A stretch of DNA of 56,594 nt from the NCBI GenBank assembly GCA_029863005.1, contig JAOTWF010000010.1:1-56594 (forward strand). Reading direction: 5' to 3'. A program made the position numbers and the translations under genes. This DNA is from Gammaproteobacteria bacterium. Its GTDB lineage: Bacteria > Pseudomonadota > Gammaproteobacteria > Acidiferrobacterales > Sulfurifustaceae. Below are positions 47,389 through 56,594 of the stretch, in pieces; position 1 is the stretch's first letter, and each line of letters begins with the position of its first letter. Under the pieces are notes generated by a model. It was not told the origin of the DNA. It ran no database searches and saw only the letters and a program-made list of their open reading frames with translations.

Positions 47389-48348
47389 ATGAACCAGAAT
47401 TATCTCGAATTCGAACAGTCCATTGCCGATCTGGAAGCCAAGATCGAAGCCCTGCGTTATGCGGACAAGGGTGGGGCCATCAATATCAATGAGGAGATCA
47501 ACAAGCTTAGCGCCAAGAGTCGGAAGCTGACGGAATCCATTTTTCATTCGCTGACGCCATGGCAGATTTCGCAACTGGCGCGACATCCCCTACGACCGTA
47601 CACCCTGGACTACATCACCCACGCCTTCACTGACTTTGAGCAATTACACGGTGATCGCGTCTTTGCCGATGATCATGCGATTGTCGGTGGACTGGCGCGC
47701 CTCGACGGCCGCCCGGTGGTTGTGATCGGACATCAGAAGGGGCGCGACACGCGCGAGAAAGTACGTCGAAACTTCGGCATGCCGCGACCGGAAGGTTATC
47801 GCAAGGCCCTGCGCTTGATGCGCATGGCGGAACGGTTTCGCCTGCCCTTGATCACGCTCATTGATACTCCCGGCGCCTATCCCGGCGTCGGCGCGGAAGA
47901 GCGCGGACAGAGTGAAGCCATTGCACGCAATCTCTATGAAATGGCGCGATTGCATGTTCCCATCGTGAGCGCCGTGATCGGCGAGGGCGGTTCGGGCGGG
48001 GCGTTGGCCATCGGTGTCTGCGATCGTCTGTTGATGTTGCAGTACTCCACCTATTCCGTGATTTCTCCCGAAGGCTGCGCCTCGATCCTGTGGCGTTCCG
48101 CCGACAAGGCGGCCGAGGCGGCGCAGGCCATGGGCATCACCGCAGAAAGTCTCAACCGGCAGGGACTCGTGGATGAAATCGTTCCCGAACCGCTCGGGGG
48201 CGCGCACCGCGACATGGTCGCGATGGCCAAAACACTCAAATCATCGCTGATTGCCACACTGAACAAGCTTGGCGCCATTCCGATCGAGCGCCTGCTCGAA
48301 CAACGATATGAACGCATAATGCATTACGGCGAGTTTGAAGAACATTGA
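47389..48348 (+). CDS. accA: Acetyl-CoA carboxylase carboxyltransferase subunit alpha
   Basis: Transfers carboxyl from biotin to acetyl-CoA with AccD, the first step of fatty acid synthesis. From the ATG at 47389 it is 319 residues, the E. coli length, starting [22 protein letters not shown]; the ATG at 47371 would add six residues. [30 protein letters not shown]-type sequence ([19 protein letters not shown]) and [32 protein letters not shown], and [11 protein letters not shown] are all present. Follows dnaE by 27 bp and overlaps tilS by 14 nt. Confidence 0.96.
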   Translation: MNQNYLEFEQSIADLEAKIEALRYADKGGAININEEINKLSAKSRKLTESIFHSLTPWQISQLARHPLRPYTLDYITHAFTDFEQLHGDRVFADDHAIVGGLARLDGRPVVVIGHQKGRDTREKVRRNFGMPRPEGYRKALRLMRMAERFRLPLITLIDTPGAYPGVGAEERGQSEAIARNLYEMARLHVPIVSAVIGEGGSGGALAIGVCDRLLMLQYSTYSVISPEGCASILWRSADKAAEAAQAMGITAESLNRQGLVDEIVPEPLGGAHRDMVAMAKTLKSSLIATLNKLGAIPIERLLEQRYERIMHYGEFEEH

Positions 48349-49684
48349 TAAGCCATTCTCCCCCTCGGCTTTGGTGGATGTTCTGCACCGCCTGGGCCTG
48401 TCCTCCTCGACACCTCTGAAAGTCGCTTTCAGCGGCGGGTTGGATTCCTGCGTGCTGCTGCATGCGCTTGGCTCCTTGCGCGAACCACTGGGCTTGTCGC
48501 TATCCGCCGTGCACGTGAATCATGGGCTGCATCCGGATTCCGCTGACTGGGCCCGGCGCGCACGGCAGTTTTGCGAGCAATTGAATATTTCCTGTGTGGT
48601 TGAATGTATAGAGATTACGCGGGTCCGCGAACATGGCTTGGAAGCCGCGGCACGGCACGCACGATATGCCTGCCTCGCGCGGCATGTCGCACCCGGCGAG
48701 GTGTTGCTCACGGCCCATCAGGCCGATGACCAGGCCGAGACCCTGTTGCTGCAGCTGCTGCGGGGAACCGGCATGCAGGGGTTGGCCGCCATGCCGGCCA
48801 TCACGCAGTTTCACGCCGGACGTCACGCGCGACCCTTGCTGGATTTCACCCGGGCGCAGGTCTCGGCTTATGCCACGCAGGAAAAACTCCAGTGGATTGT
48901 AGACACCAGCAACGACGATCTGCGGCTATCGCGGAATTATCTGCGTCATCAAGTTGTACCGCGGCTGGAGGCGCACTGGCCCGGGGCGGTGCGACGGATC
49001 GCGCATTCGGCGGGCATGGCGGCGGAGGCCGTCGTGTTGCTGGACGATCTGGCGGAATCCGACTGGATTCTCGCTCGCGGGACGGAGGATTGGAGCTTGT
49101 CCATTAGCGCCTTGCGGCGACTGCCACCGCCGCGACAGCGTAATCTTGTCCGTTATTGGTTGCGACGGCAGAGTTTTCTGGCGCCGACGGCCGTGCACCT
49201 CAATCAAGTGTTGGCGCAGGTCATGCAGGAACCACGCTCGCGATCGGCCGTCATCCGCTGGGCCGGAGCCGAGGTTTGCCGCTATCGCGATGCGCTGGTG
49301 GTAATGAGACCGCGCACGGGAGTGGATTCCACCTGGAGAAATCACTGGAACCTGACTGACCCACTGGAAATCCCGGGTGTCGGTATGTTGCGCGCCGAGG
49401 CGTCGCAGGGTAATGGCTTGTCACGAGAACGCGTCGGCCGTGCTCCGGTAATCGTTGGTCTGCGCCAGGGCGGAGAAATCTGTCGCCTGCCAGGACGTGC
49501 ACACCATCACAAGTTGAAGAAGCTGCTGCAGGAGGCCGGCGTGCCCCCGTGGGAGCGCACCCGCCTGCCGCTGGTATATGTCAACGGCGATCTTGCCGCC
49601 ATCGGTGAACGCTGGGTTTGTGAACCGTACGCGGCACGCGTGAACGAATCGGGATGGAAATTGCAATTGGAGTCGGTGTCTTAA
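48335..49684 (+). CDS. tilS: tRNA(Ile)-lysidine synthetase
   Basis: Converts C34 of the CAU-anticodon tRNA-Ile to lysidine, so it reads AUA codons. The 449-residue product has the PP-loop SGGLDS at residues 33-38, [48 protein letters not shown], and the C-terminal TilS_C domain with [24 protein letters not shown]. Start is TTG at 48335; an in-frame GTG at 48374 is the alternative. accA-tilS adjacency is typical. Confidence 0.94.
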   Translation: MKNIDKPFSPSALVDVLHRLGLSSSTPLKVAFSGGLDSCVLLHALGSLREPLGLSLSAVHVNHGLHPDSADWARRARQFCEQLNISCVVECIEITRVREHGLEAAARHARYACLARHVAPGEVLLTAHQADDQAETLLLQLLRGTGMQGLAAMPAITQFHAGRHARPLLDFTRAQVSAYATQEKLQWIVDTSNDDLRLSRNYLRHQVVPRLEAHWPGAVRRIAHSAGMAAEAVVLLDDLAESDWILARGTEDWSLSISALRRLPPPRQRNLVRYWLRRQSFLAPTAVHLNQVLAQVMQEPRSRSAVIRWAGAEVCRYRDALVVMRPRTGVDSTWRNHWNLTDPLEIPGVGMLRAEASQGNGLSRERVGRAPVIVGLRQGGEICRLPGRAHHHKLKKLLQEAGVPPWERTRLPLVYVNGDLAAIGERWVCEPYAARVNESGWKLQLESVS

Positions 49685-52406
<2,722 letters not shown>

Positions 52407-52426
52407 TCCCGTTGTCATTTCACTAA

Positions 52427-53731
<1,305 letters not shown>

Positions 53732-53771
53732 CGATGTTTAATCCGGATCCCTTGGCTCGCTCTGCGCTAGA

Positions 53772-54098
53772 ATGTTTTTTGTGAAGATTGCCACTTATGT
53801 CCTGCTGGGGATTCTCCTGTTGCTGCAATACCCGTTGTGGTTCGGAAGCGGCGGCGTCATTACGGTGTGGCAGCTCAACCGGGAGATCGATGCGCAAAAA
53901 AAAGAAAACGCGCAATTGAAGGAGCGTAACCAGACGCTTGAAGCCCAGGTGAACGATTTGAAACAGGGACTCGAAGTGATCGAGGGGCGCGCCCGCTCCG
54001 AACTCGGGATGGTCAAGAAGGGTGAAATCTTTTATCAGGTGATCGACCCCAAACAAACCAACGACACGCCGCCGGATACCAAGCTGGATAAAAAGTAG
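53772..54098 (+). CDS. ftsB: Cell division protein FtsB
   Basis: Small bitopic divisome protein that joins FtsL and FtsQ. The 108-residue product has one membrane helix (about 6-24), a coiled coil from about 30 to 70 (LNREIDAQKKENAQLKERNQ), then the conserved IEGRARSELGMVKKGEIFYQV. A GTG at 53781 would drop three residues and is an alternative start. In E. coli ispD and ispF follow ftsB; here the next gene is convergent and unrelated. Confidence 0.95.
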   Translation: MFFVKIATYVLLGILLLLQYPLWFGSGGVITVWQLNREIDAQKKENAQLKERNQTLEAQVNDLKQGLEVIEGRARSELGMVKKGEIFYQVIDPKQTNDTPPDTKLDKK

Positions 54099-54117
54099 CT
54101 GGGTTGGATGGGGGGCG

Positions 54118-54744
54118 TTAGTCCTGTTCCAGCACGTAGATAAGCAACACAAACAGGAAAAAAAAGAACTCCGCTAACGTGATCAGGTAGACCAGCCACA
54201 CGATCCGGCGCGCGGAGGGTTTCATGGGCATCCAGACCCGACGCAGATACCAGCGCCATCCCGGCAACCACGACCAGCGCTTCAACCGCAGGAAATATAT
54301 CCGCAGCGCCTCGGCCCAGGCATTGAGACTTTTGTCGACCTCCGCTTTGCGTTCTTCGCGCTCCTTGATCGGCAGCAGATCGTAATCATCGGTGATGGTA
54401 ATGCGGCTGCCTTCCCGTGCCGGCTCGATGGTGAACACGGTCCGTTTTTTGATTCCTCCGACGTAGGCGACGGTGAGGCCGTGGCCGGTTTCCGGCATGA
54501 CATTCAGATCAAGGGACAGACGTGTTTTGTTGCTCTGGTTCTCAAATTCGGCATGAAACGTCTCTGGCCCGGTTCTTCGCCAGACATCAAAATAGTAATA
54601 GGGGTTGAGGCGGTACATGGCCTCGACATCGCGACAATGCCGCTGGACCACGTCGGGGGAAAAGGATACAAGAAAGCTGGCCCAGACGGCGTCGGTGGAA
54701 TCCACCGGAGACTTGTGTGCCGGTTCCTTGGAATCTTCACCCAT
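54118..54744 (-). CDS. SRPBCC-like protein with C-terminal membrane helix
   Basis: A 208-residue protein not recognised by name. The first 150 or so residues look like a START/SRPBCC hydrophobic-ligand fold: an alternating beta pattern with FHAEFENQS, VFTIEPAREGSRITITDDYD and a final amphipathic helix. The C-terminal 28 residues (about 181-203) are a single hydrophobic membrane helix (WLVYLITLAEFFFFLFVLLIYV). It would be a tail-anchored cytosolic domain. The start overlaps the end of the upstream universal stress gene by 8 nt. No catalytic motif; function unknown. Confidence 0.6.
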   Translation of the reverse strand: MGEDSKEPAHKSPVDSTDAVWASFLVSFSPDVVQRHCRDVEAMYRLNPYYYFDVWRRTGPETFHAEFENQSNKTRLSLDLNVMPETGHGLTVAYVGGIKKRTVFTIEPAREGSRITITDDYDLLPIKEREERKAEVDKSLNAWAEALRIYFLRLKRWSWLPGWRWYLRRVWMPMKPSARRIVWLVYLITLAEFFFFLFVLLIYVLEQD

Positions 54745-55204
54745 GTCGGTTCGGCACGATCATGATAGGCGCGCGCAGGGATCGGAACAGTTTTTCATCC
54801 AGCATGTGTGACCGAAAGCCGGTTTTTCCCTTGGAGCGTTTTGAGCCCAGAACGATCAGGTCGAAGCGGCCTTTTTTTGCGCGCGCAACCAGGCATTCCG
54901 CAGGCTTCCCGATCACGACCTCGAAGCGATAGCGGATTTTCCGCTTGGCGGCTTCGCGCATCATGCGCCGGATGTGTTTACGGACTTCGCGCTCAAGCTG
55001 GGTTTCCACGTAGTTGGCAAAAATATCGCGGGTGGAGGCGTTATTGAGCCAGTCATCGCCCTGCATGCCTTTCCAGAAATCCGGGACCACGATCAAGTGG
55101 GTGAGAGTGCTGCCGGCGCGACAGAGGGAAAACGCCATTCGCTCGGCGGCGCGCCCCCCCGGTGTTCCGTGGCTGGCCAGCAGGATTTGTTTCGATTCGA
55201 GCAT
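54737..55204 (-). CDS. Universal stress protein (UspA family)
   Basis: A 155-residue USP-domain protein. ILLASHGTPGGRAAERMAFSL near the start and VVIGKPAECLVARAKKGRFDLIVLGSKRSKGKTGF followed by LRAPIMIVPN near the end match the fold (motif VLGSKRSKGKTGF at about 118-130). The glycine-rich ATP loop is only partly preserved, so nucleotide binding is uncertain. It lies on the minus strand downstream of a strong terminator and overlaps the SRPBCC-like gene, suggesting an independent two-gene unit. Confidence 0.8.
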   Translation of the reverse strand: MLESKQILLASHGTPGGRAAERMAFSLCRAGSTLTHLIVVPDFWKGMQGDDWLNNASTRDIFANYVETQLEREVRKHIRRMMREAAKRKIRYRFEVVIGKPAECLVARAKKGRFDLIVLGSKRSKGKTGFRSHMLDEKLFRSLRAPIMIVPNRHG

Positions 55205-55218
55205 GGGAATATTCCGTC

Positions 55219-55259
55219 AAAAAAAACCCCGGTGGCGGCGCGAGGCACACCACCGGGGT
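55219..55259 (-). terminator. Strong intrinsic terminator after the 42-codon gene
   Basis: On the minus strand a 10 bp stem ACCCCGGTGG/CCACCGGGGT (55250-55259 and 55226-55235 in plus coordinates) around a 14 nt loop is followed by eight T's (A-run at 55219-55226). It should end the transcript of the transporter and small-protein genes before the universal stress gene. Confidence 0.9.
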
Positions 55260-55274
55260 CCACTTTTCCGGCAA

Positions 55275-55403
55275 TCAGCCGCCTACAATAACATAAACCA
55301 GAAAGGCGATAGCAAAAGCAATCACCAGAGCGGCCATGTCTTCCGTGCGATCACTTTTGAAGATGGTGAGCGCCGAACCACGATCAAATTTTTCTTTCGT
55401 CAT
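55275..55403 (-). CDS. Small single-span membrane protein beside YeiH-type transporter
   Basis: A 42-residue open frame too short for the usual cutoff. It begins MTKEKFDRGSALTIFKSDRT, then DMAALVIAFAIAFLVYVIVGG, one membrane helix (about 23-40), stop at 55275. GGAGGA lies 8 nt before the ATG (plus 55411-55416). It starts 15 nt after the transporter stop and ends 16 nt before a strong terminator, so transporter and small protein form one transcript. Likely a partner or regulator of the transporter; that is inference from position and topology. Confidence 0.75.
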   Translation of the reverse strand: MTKEKFDRGSALTIFKSDRTEDMAALVIAFAIAFLVYVIVGG

Positions 55404-55418
55404 GAGTTAGTCCTCCGC

Positions 55419-56594
55419 TTAAATGGTTTCACGCACAAACAGCAAGATGACGATGAGCGACCCGATCGCCTTGGTGGCACCGACCACCGAGCCGATCACG
55501 AGCGGCTGCCCGCCGGCCTGCTTGATGGACGCCATGGTGATCTGCATGCCTAGGCCCACCAGACCGAAGGTGAAGAACCAGGCAATGAGAGTGCGGAACG
55601 TCCCGATCATCTTGGCCGTGTGGTACACCGCCTTGTGCGCGTCCTTGAGGATGCCGGTGCTGTCCTTGGACAAAACCTTGGCATTGGCCACGCCACGCAG
55701 GAGCGTGTCATCGTCGATGGACATGATCTTTTTGTTTTCAATCAACCGGGTCAGCGCCGCTTTTTGATCCTCGCGCTGAAGCTTGTCGATATCGGCCTTG
55801 AGCTTGGCCACCTCTTCGTCTTTCAGCAATTTGCTCTTGACCTTTCCAGTCTCCGGGTCGGTCTTGACCAGCGTACTCTCGCTGTTGTCAAAATATTTGC
55901 CCTTGTAATGCTGGGGCGGGGCAAAAACGCCGGTGGACGAAAGGGCGAACATCAGGATGAAGCCCAGCACGAAAAGCGGGAACTTGCCGAAGATCACCTG
56001 ACCAATATTGACCTTGAGGCCGGTCTGTTCGCGCTTCACGTACCAAAGAGCGAGCCACAGGACGATGATCGGCAGGAACAGGACGCGCGTGATGTTGAAG
56101 ATTTCCGCGACCTTGAGGGTTTCGATGCCGGTCGGCTGGAACGCCAGCGCCGCTCCCGCGACCTGTGCCGAGTTGAGGATGCCGGTGCCGGCCCAGGCGC
56201 CGAACTGGATATAGCCCATTCCCAGCGCCTTGCCGACGATCGGGAAGATGAACATCATCAGCACGCCCCAGAGCAGGATGGTGCCGATGGTGTAGGCGAT
56301 TTCGGTGGACTTGGCGCTGACGACCGGGGCCGCGGCGACCGAGGCCGACACACCGCACACGCCCATGCCGGCCGAAAGGACGCCACCCATGGAGTTCGGA
56401 ATATTGCGCCGTGATCCCATCCACAACACCATCCAGACGGAACCCAGCACGAAGAAGCCGATCAACACCACCGACAAGCGGCCGAGATGCGCCAGTTCTG
56501 CCAGACTGTACAGAGTGCCCAACAGGATAACGCCGGATTTAAGTCCAAGACGCGAGAGTCGCACGCCGTTCTCGGCCCAGTCCGGTATCTTGAA
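55419..56594 (-). CDS. YeiH-family putative sulfate exporter, 3' part (cut by window edge)
   Basis: The minus-strand frame is open from 55421 to the right edge: 391 codons are visible and the true start is outside (the GTG at 56564 is internal, since FKIPDWAENG upstream is conserved-looking). Typical features of the PF03601 family are SAGMGVCGVSASVAAAPVVSAK, GTGILNSAQVAGAA and the polytopic hydrophobic pattern. A hydrophilic stretch of about 100 residues (visible residues 225-325, 55620-55922) separates the last membrane groups and is absent from the 349-residue E. coli YeiH. The substrate is not established for most members; sulfate export is a family label. Confidence 0.85.
   Translation of the reverse strand, partial: FKIPDWAENGVRLSRLGLKSGVILLGTLYSLAELAHLGRLSVVLIGFFVLGSVWMVLWMGSRRNIPNSMGGVLSAGMGVCGVSASVAAAPVVSAKSTEIAYTIGTILLWGVLMMFIFPIVGKALGMGYIQFGAWAGTGILNSAQVAGAALAFQPTGIETLKVAEIFNITRVLFLPIIVLWLALWYVKREQTGLKVNIGQVIFGKFPLFVLGFILMFALSSTGVFAPPQHYKGKYFDNSESTLVKTDPETGKVKSKLLKDEEVAKLKADIDKLQREDQKAALTRLIENKKIMSIDDDTLLRGVANAKVLSKDSTGILKDAHKAVYHTAKMIGTFRTLIAWFFTFGLVGLGMQITMASIKQAGGQPLVIGSVVGATKAIGSLIVILLFVRETI

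Overview
The window is a chromosomal segment of a Gram-negative bacterium, most likely a gammaproteobacterium. It carries a complete outer-membrane and lipid A assembly cluster (rseP, bamA, skp, lpxD, fabZ, lpxA, lpxB). The order rpsB-tsf-pyrH-frr-uppS-cdsA-dxr-rseP-bamA-skp-lpxD-fabZ-lpxA-lpxB-rnhB, followed further on by dnaE-accA-tilS-pyrG-kdsA-eno-ftsB, is the classical gammaproteobacterial layout. A DsrE2-type protein and a YeiH-type putative sulfate exporter hint at a sulfur-metabolising lineage; that is inference, not proof. Almost everything is core metabolism, and no CRISPR array, prophage, rRNA, tRNA or intact transposase gene was seen.

Layout. 1-3780: 5' part of queG (minus strand, cut by the window edge), then nnrDE, tsaE and amiC as an overlapping plus-strand run. 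3889-8951: a five-gene branched-chain amino acid ABC transporter (livK-H-M-G-F), with a ~250 bp palindrome-bearing insert between livG and livF. 8962-12455: glnD and map on the minus strand, divergent from rpsB. 12456-27293: a long leader, then the rpsB to rnhB supercluster (translation, UMP kinase, isoprenoid and phospholipid precursors, BAM, lipid A). 27335-43764: a block between rnhB and dnaE, made of a DsrE2-like gene, rmlBACD (dTDP-L-rhamnose) and a complete type II secretion operon gspC-N read on the minus strand. 43912-54098: dnaE, accA, tilS, pyrG, kdsA, eno, ftsB. 54118-56594: a minus-strand group with a SRPBCC-like membrane-anchored protein, a universal stress protein, a 42-residue single-span membrane protein and a YeiH-family transporter that runs off the right edge.

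How it works together. Much of the window builds the cell envelope: undecaprenyl phosphate (uppS), CDP-diacylglycerol (cdsA), isoprenoid precursor (dxr), lipid A (lpxD/A/B, fabZ), Kdo (kdsA), CTP for Kdo activation (pyrG), dTDP-rhamnose (rml), outer-membrane protein insertion (bamA, skp), septal peptidoglycan cleavage (amiC), the divisome (ftsB) and protein export through the outer membrane (gsp).

The least ordinary parts are the insert that splits livG from livF while keeping an ATGA overlap at each side, the 42-residue membrane protein paired with a YeiH transporter that has a ~100-residue charged insertion, the charged tail on ribosomal protein S2, and the placement of the rml and T2SS genes between rnhB and dnaE. 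I found no clear, wholly new system; the transporter plus small protein pair is the best candidate for something under-described.
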